Source: Monosporascus cannonballus
Taxonomy: Eukaryota; Ascomycota; Sordariomycetes; Xylariales
NCBI GenBank assembly: GCA_004154925.1
Contig: QJNS01000157.1
Span: forward strand, 111,168 to 175,167
Reading direction: 5' to 3'
DNA: 64,000 nt
Below, one piece after another: positions 12,514 to 22,178 of this stretch. The first letter of the stretch is position 1; the number at the start of each line of letters is the position of its first letter. Under the pieces are notes generated by a model. It worked only from the letters and a program-made list of their open reading frames with translations, searched no databases and had not been told where the DNA came from. The translations under genes were made by a program, and so were the position numbers.

Positions 12514-13273
12514 TATATTATAAAATAAAATTCGCCGACTTTTATAACGCGTTTAAATCTGCTATAACGTTCGATAATATTAAAGTTGTAAAAGCTGAAT
12601 TTATTTTATCCGATTTTAATAACGTTTTTTTCAAGTTAAAAGGTTTAGTTACATATATATTAGCTGGTTTTTCGTTTATCTTTGTTAATTTCGTTATTTT
12701 TTATTTGCAAAAACGATAAAAAAATATTTTTACAATAATTTAACAAAAAAGTTATATATTAAGAATTTAAATATTAAAAATTAAAAATTATAATTTAACA
12801 AAATATCTTATTAATAAAAACAATTAAAACGGTTAATTATTATTAAAAAAATAATCTAATACTTTTATATAAATTTTTTAACAAAACATGTAATACTTAC
12901 CTAAAACGAACTATATTTTTAATCAACGTCGATAAATTAAACACTAACGATTTTAAAAAGAAGAAATCCTTATTATAAAAAGAAATAAATAGCTTTTAGT
13001 CTAGAAAAAAATAAAAAATTGCTATTAATAACGACAAACGCTATTTTTAATAAAAGTATTAAAATAAAAAACTGAAAATATAACGTTTATAACAAATAGG
13101 AATATCATACGTATATTTATAAAAAAAGGTCTATTAATACAGTTAACGAAAAGTTTTAAATTTAATTTAAATTAATTTATTACGTTAGAAGTATTTTATT
13201 CACGTTTATAATTGCAAATTACTAAGAAGTATTTAATAGGTTTATATATTCGACAAGTTTATCTAGTAGACTA

Positions 13274-14500
13274 CTCGTTATTATAAAAGTTTTAGTAAAA
13301 ATTTTATTTAATAAAAAATTATAAGTATCTTTTTTTACAATATTGTATTTCTAATAATAATTTGAACAAATTTAAATTCTTTGAAGAAAATGTCTAAATC
13401 TTAGTATAATATGTTTAATAATTAATTCTTCTATTTAAATACATTTTAAATTTTAATTATTTAACAGAATTTAAAATATTTCAAAGTGGTAATTAAATAA
13501 TAAATGTGCTATATTTTGAACGTATTAAAATTGGACAAAAAATATTTCCGTATTTAAATTAAAAATCTAGTTTATAATTTATTTCTCTTAGTTGAAGTTA
13601 ATTTTCGCAAAGTAAAAACGACATCGGATTATGCGCGTTTACTATATATTTGCGTTCTTAAAGTAATACATTTATTGTTGTAAATAAAACTTAAATTTTT
13701 ATAAATAAAAACCGAATTTTGTTTCAATTTATGCGGTTAAATTTATTCTTTTTCAAAACCTTTTTTGTAATGTAGTTATTATTAATTAAAGTTAAATTTT
13801 TAAAATAAAAATAAAAATATAAACCTTGTTTATATATTATATTTCTACTTTATATATTTTTATAAACATATATTTAATTAATAAGTTTCTTTATAACATT
13901 TACTTTTATATAAGTTAGTATATTACAGAATTGTTATATCTTTTTTTAGAATTAAAAGCTCTAATATTGTAAATTTAGCTTATGTTTTAAAATTTTATTT
14001 ATATTTTATTCTAAGATTTAAGATATTTTAATTAATTTAGAAATATAAACTGCTAATTATATTATATTTATTGATAAAAACTTTATCCGTTTAATTCTAC
14101 GTTATATCGTATAAAACTTTATGATATTTGAAAGTTATAGCATAATTAGCACTATCCGCCACCGTACAACGTGTGCATTAATTCCAGCCAACCTGCTGCT
14201 TTTAGACTATTGTTACTTGGTAATCTCCTCTGAGTGTTCGGTTGAGAGTCTCTAAGATCGCGTTACCATTAAGGCTATCTCCGCTTCGCCTGTGCTTGAC
14301 AGTGGTCCGCACAAGACCGCCTCTGTTAGTTTCTCGTGTCTCTCGGAAGGAACCATCGCCATCGCGGCGTGCGGACCACTTTCCGAGAAATACAATGCCT
14401 TGGCCACAGGAAACTCTTGAATACGGTCTCATCACAATGCTCAAGTAGCAGCACCATTACATTCTTGACAAAGAAGCGATCAAACAGGCACGCCTGCGGC
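13274..14500. other. RIP DNA passing abruptly into GC-normal DNA
   Basis: 13274-14130 is AT-rich RIP-type sequence without genes. Composition changes sharply at about 14140-14160 to normal coding-like GC content. The 350 bp before the short-chain dehydrogenase start are its likely 5' region. Small open frames here on both strands are not supported by any family signature. Confidence 0.6.
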
Positions 14501-14509
14501 ATACTCGTC

Positions 14510-15317
14510 ATGTCTCTGACGACATCAACCCCCTCGACTATTGCCACGCCCTCGGTGCCACAAACCCTCGCCGGGAAAGTGGCCGTGGTGTCTGGTAGCA
14601 ACAGCGGCATTGGGCTTGCTATCGCAAGAGAGCTTGCTTCTCGTGGCGCCAACATTGTGATCAACCACCCTTTTCCATCCTTATTCGCGGATGCTACTGC
14701 CGTAGCTGCGAGTTTGCCCACGAAGTCTGTGGCCATCCGCGCGGACTTGAGCACCATCGAGGGGCCCAGGACGCTCGCGGACGCTACCTTCCAGGAGTTT
14801 GGGCACATAGACATCCTGGTCAACAATGCGGCTCTGGCAATTAACCTCCCATTTGAGGAGCAGACGATGGAGCACTGGGACTCGTTAGTGAACCTCCAAA
14901 GCCGCGGGACCTTCCTGCTCACGCAGCACACCCTGCGGTACCTGCCGCCTGCCGGGGGCCGCATCCTCAACATCTGCTCGGTCAGCTCCCGTGGGCCCCC
15001 ACCCCTGCAGACCATCTACGCGGGGACCAAGGGTATGGTGGACTCATTCACGCGCGTCTGGGCGAAGGAGCTGCCGCCCAAGTACGGGTGCACTGTTAAT
15101 GCTGTGCCGCCCGGCCCCACGGCCGCGGAGGGGTTCCTGGCTGCAGGGGAGGTGGCCATGAAGGAAGGTGCTGCAGCCGACGATCGACGCGACACCGGCA
15201 GGGAAGAGGATGGGGTAGCCGGCGGTGGCGTTTGCGGTCGCATTCCTGTGCGAAGAGAGGGCGGGGTGGGTGAACGGTCAGCACCTGTTCGTCAACGGCG
15301 GCTTGTTCATTGGCTAA
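14510..15317 (+). pseudogene. Short-chain dehydrogenase/reductase (SDR), frameshifted 3' end
   Basis: Starts at ATG 14510. The Rossmann cofactor motif VSGSNSGIG lies near residue 30, NNAA near residue 105, and the classical catalytic set is Ser157, Tyr170 and Lys174 (YAGTK). The first ~215 residues are intact. Around 15161-15170 the frame is shifted by one base: the +1 frame then reads the expected SDR C-terminus (VLQPTIDATPAGKRMG ... FLCEERAGWVNGQHLFVNGG) ending at TAA 15315-15317, with an extra in-frame TAG at 15216-15218. The original frame stays open to 15520 but yields no SDR-like sequence. I therefore call it a pseudogene that lost the C-terminal substrate/dimer region. It would have been a cytosolic NAD(P)-dependent alcohol/ketone oxidoreductase; substrate unknown. 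Neighbours are two further broken dehydrogenases. Confidence 0.8.
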
Positions 15318-15667
15318 TCCTTTGTCTTCCCCCGAGCGACCTCTCTTCTCAGTCCCCGGCTCTGTCTCTAATGCTTGCGACTGGTCTAAGGTGGACCACC
15401 CGACTGTGGACCACCTTCCGTGTCACCCTCACCCGAAGACGAGCACCGCGAGGGAAGATTTGGGGTAGGTGGGGAAGATTTCGCCGAATTGAGGGTTCCA
15501 TCTCACGGCTAGCGAAGTAGCAGGGAATAGTGAAGGTTGTTTGGCCTGTGATCATGGCAAATGTCAGCAGTTACAGGGCCAACATAAAGCTCGATAACAG
15601 ATATCCAATGCAACAGAATAGTGCCTGTAGTCTCGCTGGCTAGCTATATCAGAGAACAATACACACC

Positions 15668-17085
15668 ATGGCGCGCACGCATCTCAAGAGAGCCACTGCA
15701 GGACCTGTCACACCTGCCAATCAGTCGTTGGTCGACGTCCCCGGAATAGTCAAGGGTGTGATCGACACAATCCGCCGTGACGGAGATGCAGCGGTCAGAC
15801 AGCACAGCGAGAAGTTTGACAATTGGTCGCCGGAGCCATTCAAGCTGTCGAAGGCTGAGATCGAACACGCCATCTGGCAAGTCCCGGCGCAGACTATCCA
15901 AGATATCAAAGATGTCCAGGCCAACGTGCGGAGATTCGCAATTGCTAAAAGCAGTCGTTACAGGACTTCGAGATCGAGACCGCCCCTGGCGTTTTTTTAG
16001 GACAAAGGAACAATCCCATCAGCTCTGCCGGCGCGTCAGTATAGACTCATCCTCATGGGAGCTAGTGCTGACTCTACACATGCAGATACATCCCAGGGGA
16101 CGCTACCCCCTTCTGGCCTCGGCGCACATGACCATCCTCACTGCCAAGATAGCTGGCTTGAAGACAGCTGTTGCGTGCACGCCTCCGGATCGTGGTAACA
16201 TCCCAAATACCACCGTAGCCGCCATGCTCTTTGCAGGGGTGGATGAGATCTTCATTCTCGGCGGCATCCAGGCAGTCGCAGCCATGGCGGTCGGAACGGA
16301 TACTGTCCCGAAGGTCGACTTTATCGCCGGCCCGGGAACGCCTTTGTCGCCGAGGCAAAGCGCCAGCTCTATGGCGAGATCGGCATCGACCTCTTTGCCG
16401 GTCCGACGGAGATCTTGATTGTTGCAGATGAGACTACAGATCCGTTCATGGTCGCCACCGATCTACTGTCTCAGGCCGAGCATGGTTCAGATAGCCCCGC
16501 CGTCTTGATAACCACGTCCGAGGACATCGGCAGAAAATCAATCGACTACTGCGGGAAGCTCCTCGAGTGCTTAATAACCGCCCCTATTGCAAGCGTCTCG
16601 TGGGGGAACCTAGGAAAAGTGATCCTTGTTGATTCTCTGGACCAGAGCTATCAGGTTGCCAACGAGTACGCATCCGAACATGTTCAGATCCTCACGGCCA
16701 AGCCTAGGGAGGCGCTGGAAAAGATGAATAATTACGGAGCTCTGTTTCTAGGACCCATGACTTGCGTGTCCTACGGCGACAAGGTAAGCTGCAAAGCCAA
16801 CAGGAAAATTCTGTAGAAGACTGACAGCTGCGTTACCAAGAGTGTATCGGAACAAATCACGTTCTCCCGACCAGGGGTCCATCTAGGTATACAGGCGGAC
16901 TCAGGGTAGGCAAGTTCCTGAGAACCGTGACATACCAAGAAGTCCGTTCTCCAGAGGAGAGTGGTCGTCTTGGGCAGCTATGCGGGCGAGCTGCTAGGAC
17001 CGAGCTGTTTGAAGGCCACGCCAGGTCTGGAGATTTGCGAGCACATCTGTACCTGGGGGATCAATTCGACTGGATAAAGAGATGA
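15668..17085 (+). pseudogene. Histidinol-dehydrogenase-like (HisD family) pseudogene
   Basis: Exons 15668-16034, 16086-16783 and 16843-17085 (introns GTCAGT..GCAG and GTAAGC..AAGAG). Family signatures survive: an N-terminal DGDAAVRQHSEKFD block, VDFIAGPG, IDLFAGPTEILIVADE, QAEHGSDSPA, and NEYASEHVQIL containing the Glu-His pair. Three single-base deletions break the frame: in an A run at 15944-15950, in a G run at 16095-16100, and at 16335-16338. The last exon (CIGTNHVLPT... to TGA 17085) is intact. The family oxidises alcohols in two NAD-dependent steps; fungal stand-alone copies are HisD-like enzymes of uncertain substrate, distinct from the trifunctional HIS4. Placement next to an SDR and an aldehyde dehydrogenase suggests a former catabolic cluster (inference). 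Confidence 0.85.
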
Positions 17086-17269
17086 GACCGTAGGGTCTAA
17101 ACCCGGCTTCAGTGGTTCTCACCAGCACCTTGACCCGGTCGTAATATATACACAAATAGAGGCTAGACACTCCTCTGCGTCGCTTCAACTGGCAGATATC
17201 GGGTTACAGGAGTATCAAGTCAGAATTTCCCAGCCTTGGTGATTGTGGCGCCGAGATCTCTAGCTCCAA

Positions 17270-18020
17270 CTACCATTCCGTCTGAAATGTGATCGTCTTC
17301 GTCCTCAGAAACTCGTCCAGGCCCGCTTGAGCATTGAACCACCCCCATCCGCTCTTCTTGGCTCCGCCATGCGGCAACTCGGCTTCGTCGTGTATGCTCA
17401 TGCCATTAATGCGCACAGCACCGGTCTCAATCCTCGCTGCGATCGATAGACCTTTGTCCAGATCCCTCGTGAAGACGGCACCACTCAGTCCATATTCAGA
17501 GTCGTTAGCTGCAGCAATGGCTTCTCCATCGTTGCTTACGGAGATAAGGCTGACAGACGGCCCAAAGCTTTCTGTGTGATAAATCATCTGTTCCGTTACA
17601 CCTCCAATCACAGTGGGCGGTATTCTGGATGCGCTTCGCCCTGAACCCCTGATCCCGCCATGGACCACCGTAGCTCCTTTGGCAAGCGCATCACTTATGA
17701 GGTTGCTTACCTTATTGACACCGGCAGACTGCGTGAGAGCTTGATTTGCAGTTGCGTCGTCAAACGTGGCAGAAATTGCCCTTCTTCAATTTCTGGGTAA
17801 GCTGTTCAATGACATTCTTCTGTACCAGAACACGTTCGGTGGACATGCAAATCTGCCCAGCCTGTCGAAACGAACATTTAACAGCCCCTCTTAACTTTCG
17901 GGTTGCTCGCTAGTAGCGGAAAACAGTCTTGTAGCTTTACTTACGGGCAGAAAAGCCCCGAGGGCACATTGCTGGGCGGCTTTCTCCAGGTCGGCGTCCT
18001 CACACACGATGGCGTTGTTC

Positions 18021-18066
<46 letters not shown>

Positions 18067-19048
18067 CGGGGGTCGCCCCCGGGGCGGGCCCCCACACCCT
18101 GGGGGGTTGGTGGCCCCCCCCCCCCCCCCAGTTCCATAAGGACAGGTTTCAGATTCCTGCCAGCAGTCTCGGCGATGGTGCTCCCGACTACTGTGCTACC
18201 GGTGAAATTGATCTGCTTGACAGCTGGGTGCTCAATCAACAGGGTCGTGATCCCAGCCGCATCCTCCGGGCGATGATAGATGACGCTCAAGCAGCCATCG
18301 GGTAACCCTGCGTCTCGAAACACGGAACCAATGACCCAGAATCAACGCGGCGAGAACTCGCTGCCTTTGAGGATGCACGTGTTCCTGGCCGCGAGAGCGT
18401 AGGCCACGGCTCGAATTCCCAATATGTATGGAGCATTCCTAGATTGCAGTCAGGAGCCCATTTCACCCATTAATCAGGGTTGTTGTTCTGCTACCAAGGT
18501 GCAATGCCGAGTACAACGCCATACGGTCCCTTCACAACCAGTGCATGTGTGCCCTGCTCCTGGCACACTGGAACGATTCCACTGAGGGCGCTGCTGATCC
18601 GACCAGCAACGTCACGCAGGATCTCAGCGGCGGTAGCTAGATTGAACTGGGCAAAGTGAGCATGGGCGCCGATCTCCTGAACCATATACCCTTTGCACTC
18701 CCCTGCCCGCCTGTCGAGGATGTTGGCCGCCTTTAGGAAGATGTCATGTCGGAAGGGCGGCTTTGTGGTCGACCACAACGAAGAGGCGCGACCGGCCGCC
18801 TCTAGAGCTACCAGAGTCTCATGCATAGAGGCAGAGGAAGAATTCCACAGAGTTCGGTTTTCATCGGGGGACATGGCTGGGAACGTCACTGACGTATGCA
18901 CATCTTTGCCATCAATGATAAGGGGTACGATATGTGCACGGCCGTCGGTATCGCTGTCGGAGCGTATTTTTACAGTAGGAAAATGTTGAGCAATCTCAAT
19001 ACTGTTCCAGGACTCGGGGTTTCGCAGACATGGAGTCTTTAAGTTCAT
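17270..19048 (-). pseudogene. Aldehyde dehydrogenase pseudogene with poly-G insertion
   Basis: Minus strand from ATG 19048 to stop at 17270. Exon 1 reads to GIAPW at about 18491; an intron (GTAGCA..ATCTAG) leads to NAPYILGIRAVAYALAARNTC. ALDH hallmarks: INFTGSTVVG, LMELGG (catalytic Glu), AGQICMST (catalytic Cys), ESFGPSVS and SEYGLSGAVFTRD, ending HGGAKKSGWG. Lesions: an in-frame TGA at 18342-18344 just after SEFSPR; a ~110-bp poly-G/poly-C block at 18020-18129 exactly inside the MELGGKN codons; and a one-base frameshift near 17785. The sequence resembles fungal salicylaldehyde/vanillin-type dehydrogenases, which oxidise aromatic aldehydes. It is convergent with the HisD-like pseudogene. Confidence 0.85.
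18020..18129. repeat. Poly-G/poly-C block inside the ALDH gene
   Basis: About 45 consecutive G, then GC-only sequence, then a run of C, replace what should be a few bases of the conserved MELGGKN codons. Removing the block joins the two ALDH halves in their natural positions. No biological repeat looks like this; a sequencing or gap-filling artefact at a GC-rich spot is the simplest reading. Confidence 0.75.
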
Positions 19049-20963
19049 CTACTCGCAACGTATTGGCGTCGCAAGGGCCCGCGCTGTAGCGGTTTCCGCC
19101 ACTACCCGAAACCCTCCGGCCGGCGATTAGCTCCGGCTATACTCTCAATAAAGAGCTTATGCATCGTTCTTTGCGGTGATAATGTTAGAAGAGAGATTTT
19201 GAACCCATTCTTTGGCTGAAGTTGTTCAACTGAGAACCCATGAGCAGCGAGAAACCCCCAAATTATCGATTTGTGTGGTCTTGTCGGCTAGCAGGGGGTG
19301 CTCTAGCACCCCAAATACGGAAGATTCCCTCTGATCGGAACATATATGTTCCGGGACTAGATCACCTTAAAGTGCAATGCGCGTTCTAAAGCACCTGCAA
19401 CTAGTCATCAATATACATATAACTGATATCCCTTATATCTGACAATTAAAAGTTTTATTCGTTTAATTAAGGCATATATTAATTAATTAGCTATTGTTAA
19501 AACGATATAAATTATATATCAGTATTAATTATCGAAATACGCCAATAATAATAATGGCGATTGTATCGTTAACGTTTTTCGTTATTTACAAAGGATCTAA
19601 GGACTAAAATTGTTTTAAAGACAAATTCTAATTTAAAGTATACGCGTTCGATATTTGGGATTATATCGATCTTAATTAAAACCTTTAGTGATTTGTTAAA
19701 CCTATAAAACTTAATATAATTTCTTACCTAAAAAGACGAATCCGCCATACGATACAAATTAATACCTTAAGCGGTTCTTTGTTTATATTTATATTTTCCG
19801 GAGGAGCCACCGAAAAAATCGATTATACCAGTTATTTAACGAATACCTTTAAGATAACGATTAAAGGCAAATAAACTCATAATTAGAACTTTACGACGTT
19901 TACTTACAAAAATCGAAAGTATAATATTTTTCGCAAAAATATTAATAACTTTACGAAATAAATCTTAAAATCGGTATTTCCAATAATTAAACAAATTAAT
20001 TTTCTTTTAGAAAAAAACTTATAAAAGTAATATACCAGCCTAGGCGAATCCGGCAAGGTATACGATAACAGGTTTCTAATTAATACTTAATAAAAATATC
20101 GCAAAATATTAAAATAAATTTCGAAATTTAACAAAAATTTAAACGAATAAATCATAAAATAATAAAAGATTATGACCTTAAAATAGCAATATAATATTCC
20201 AAAAACGAAAACGATAATTATATAGGTTAATAATTTATGCATAATATTAACTTTTATAATTAGGATATGGATTACTATTTTTTAGATAATAAAGAAAACC
20301 GAAATTAATAATAATACGATTAATTTCTAAAAAGCGGTAATTAACCTTTTGAATTATGGGGTTATAACTTATCCTATATTTATATTATGAAATATTAAGG
20401 TAACGTTTTTAACTTTTTACGAAATATTTATAAATTTTCTTAATTAAGATGATTTTAATTAGGAAAATCTTAAGAATATTAATCTTTAATTACGAGAAAA
20501 AACCTTAAGCCGTAAGCCGAAACGAGATAACCGTAAAAGTTCCTATACGGACCGAAACGGTAATAAGCGAAAACGTTAAAAATTAAACGTATAAGATACC
20601 TATTATAAAACGTATTTAATTAGTTACTATATATTATTTAATTGCTATTATATAATTTTTAAAAAAGCTTTAAAAGGTTTCTGTTTTAACGATAAGGTGG
20701 TAATATATGTTTAAAGACGAATTTCCGCCGATTAATTTTTTACAAAAAAATCGACCGCCTATCGAAAATTATAGAAAAACTTATTATACAAAAAACAAAG
20801 TAATTTCTAAAAGAGGTACGACAAATATTGGCATATTTTTTAATTATTAATTAACGTAACGCTATAAGTACCTTATTTTACCTTTTAAAAAATTTAATTA
20901 TTTTGGATTTAGGATTTACGATATATAACTTTAATTTACTTAGTAAATGTTTAAATTTTAAAC
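19049..20963. other. GC-normal flank then RIP-degraded repeat; no gene
   Basis: 19049-19430 is GC-normal and probably contains the 5' region of the ALDH gene; no other gene is visible. From about 19440 to 20950 the DNA is RIP-type with stops in all frames. No transposon family could be assigned to it. Confidence 0.6.
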
Positions 20964-21405
20964 TTACTGTATACGAGAAGGGCGTTTGGCTGAGCGCTTA
21001 TTCAGTTCGGCATTGATGATATTAGCCAGCTTTTCGAGCTCCGAGGCCAGGTGATCTTTAAGATCTTCCTGTGTGAACCAGATCTTGTCCGTTCCTTGCT
21101 TCATTTTCTCGAAGCGTTCCGCTCGCTTTTGCTTTTCTTCCTCTGTTTTCATTTGATCACATTAGTTTTGGGTCTTTGATCATTCGATTGAGTTTGTACG
21201 GCTTACCTGCCGCTCGCTGCTTGAAGAACGAGCAGTTCTGAGGGGTACCTGAGTACTTGCAGTTGCTGCAAGCGGCGCCGAACCACTTATTGCCGAAACT
21301 GATGTAAACCTTATAAGGACCAAGCGATTTGTGGCTCGAACACTGCATATAAGGCTCCTTATTTTTCTCTGTCGGTTGTTTAGCTTTTCCTTTATTAGGT
21401 CTCAT
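20964..21405 (-). CDS. Small DUF3716-like zinc-cluster protein (hypothetical)
   Basis: Minus strand, ATG 21405. The first exon carries a Cys/His cluster, MQCSSHKSLGPYK ... GAACSNCKYSGTPQNC, that resembles the Cys-rich core of fungal DUF3716 proteins (remembered pattern, not searched). A likely intron starts GTAAGC just after KQRAA (near 21206) and ends AAAACAG (near 21141). It contains ACTAAT and joins in phase to EEKQKRAERFEKM..., a charged coiled-coil-like tail ending at 20964. Without splicing the ORF stops at 21157. Its ATG is only 14 bp from the stop of the next upstream ORF, so the two may be parts of one gene broken by a stop or by an intron I could not place. Function unknown. Confidence 0.5.
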
Positions 21406-21419
21406 TAAATTTAGCGGAG

Positions 21420-21868
21420 TTACATATTCGGCAGCAGCATATAAGCCGCGAGGGCTTGGGCGTTGTGGTCACGAGTGATATTGAAGCTGGCCTCGACCCA
21501 GTTCTTTCCGACACGGTACTGGAAGAGCTCTAGGAGTCGATAAACGTACTTCCCATAAGGTCAAATTAGATCTCATTGCTCCTTGTCCCCGGTTATTCGA
21601 TCCCATTCGATTTCGCTTTACTTACGCCGTATTTCTCGACAATGTTAAGGGCCTTCGAGTACGAGCTGTCTCTAATACGCTCGAGCCAATGGGCCGAGAT
21701 CTTTTTATCGGTCGAATTCGAGCTGAGTTTCTTAGGCGCGACCGTAAGAAGTCCCTTTCCATATCGGTAGCGGCCATCAGTATTAGCTGCACCTTGCTCG
21801 ATCTCATTCGATTCGGGCTCGCTGTTCGCTCGATCGGGCGAGCTCTCGTTGCCTAAAGCCTGGCTCAT
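21420..21868 (-). CDS. Hypothetical two-exon protein upstream of the DUF3716-like ORF
   Basis: Minus strand, exons 21868-21626 and 21548-21420, joined by a 77-bp GTAAGT..GAAG intron in phase 0. The predicted protein is 123 residues: an acidic, Ser/Glu-rich start, a basic middle (LLTVAPKKLSS), then helical YVYRLLELFQYRVGKNWVEA. No domain is recognised. It ends 14 bp before the start of the DUF3716-like ORF, an arrangement more like one split gene whose N-terminal half this is. Base composition is normal although RIP DNA lies on both sides. Confidence 0.45.
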
Positions 21869-22018
21869 CTTGGCGGGACCCGTTTTTTTGACTTTCTTCT
21901 CGGTCGTTAATTCTCGCTCATATGGGATCTAATGAACGAAGACCTGTTAGTACTTGTGCAAACTCGACCTCATTAGATCTTATTCGAATTTGCCTAATTG
22001 ATTAAAACCAAGAGAAAA

Positions 22019-22091
22019 CCCTATGATATTAGTACCATTCAAATCGCCTCGATAACGCGATTTGAATGGTGCTAATATCAAGTGCATAGGG
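22019..22091. repeat. Long hairpin (inverted repeat, ~29-bp arms)
   Basis: Left arm CCCTATG..ATATTAGTACCATTC..GCG (22019-22047) pairs with the right arm 22057-22091 across a 9-bp loop. The only differences are one T/C transition and a short insertion near the outer end of the right arm. It lies about 150 bp upstream of the hypothetical gene pair and just before the RIP block. It could be a foldback element, a recombination or end site of a mobile unit, or a hairpin terminator-like structure. Confidence 0.75.
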
Positions 22092-22178
22092 GATATAAGC
22101 GCGAAGTTATTTGATAAAAAAGTTGGGTGCTTACCGATTAATGATATATTATAGTACAAAAATTACCTAGGTAATGAG

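Larger units (their letters stand above)
9585..13271 (+). mobile_element. Fot1/pogo-like transposon 2 (outer host, interrupted)
   Basis: Two halves (9585-10664 and 12516-13271, 1836 bp joined) belong to one element split by transposon 1. The left end ACGTACTGCACAG and the right end (to 13271) align with the inverted termini of transposon 1 despite RIP. TA lies just outside both ends (9583-9584, 13272-13273). Joining 10664 to 12516 restores continuous homology with the middle of transposon 1. A remnant of the Fot1 N-terminal block (KLKPI..ESI..ILNLNT) is readable near 10030-10120. The coding frame is destroyed by stops, and a 105-bp hairpin insert lies at 9781-9884. Confidence 0.8.

Noticed and set aside
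14326..15015. 229-codon minus-strand frame opposite the SDR
   Set aside because: Shadow of the SDR coding strand; no domain, and the plus strand carries the full SDR motif set.
15349..15520. In-frame extension of the SDR ORF beyond the normal C-terminus
   Set aside because: Product after about 15165 is unlike any SDR, while the +1 frame gives the family C-terminus; best explained by a frameshift.
17891..18323. Gly- or Pro-rich open frames on both strands around the poly-G block
   Set aside because: They exist only because a homopolymer run has no stop codons; the block interrupts an aldehyde dehydrogenase gene.
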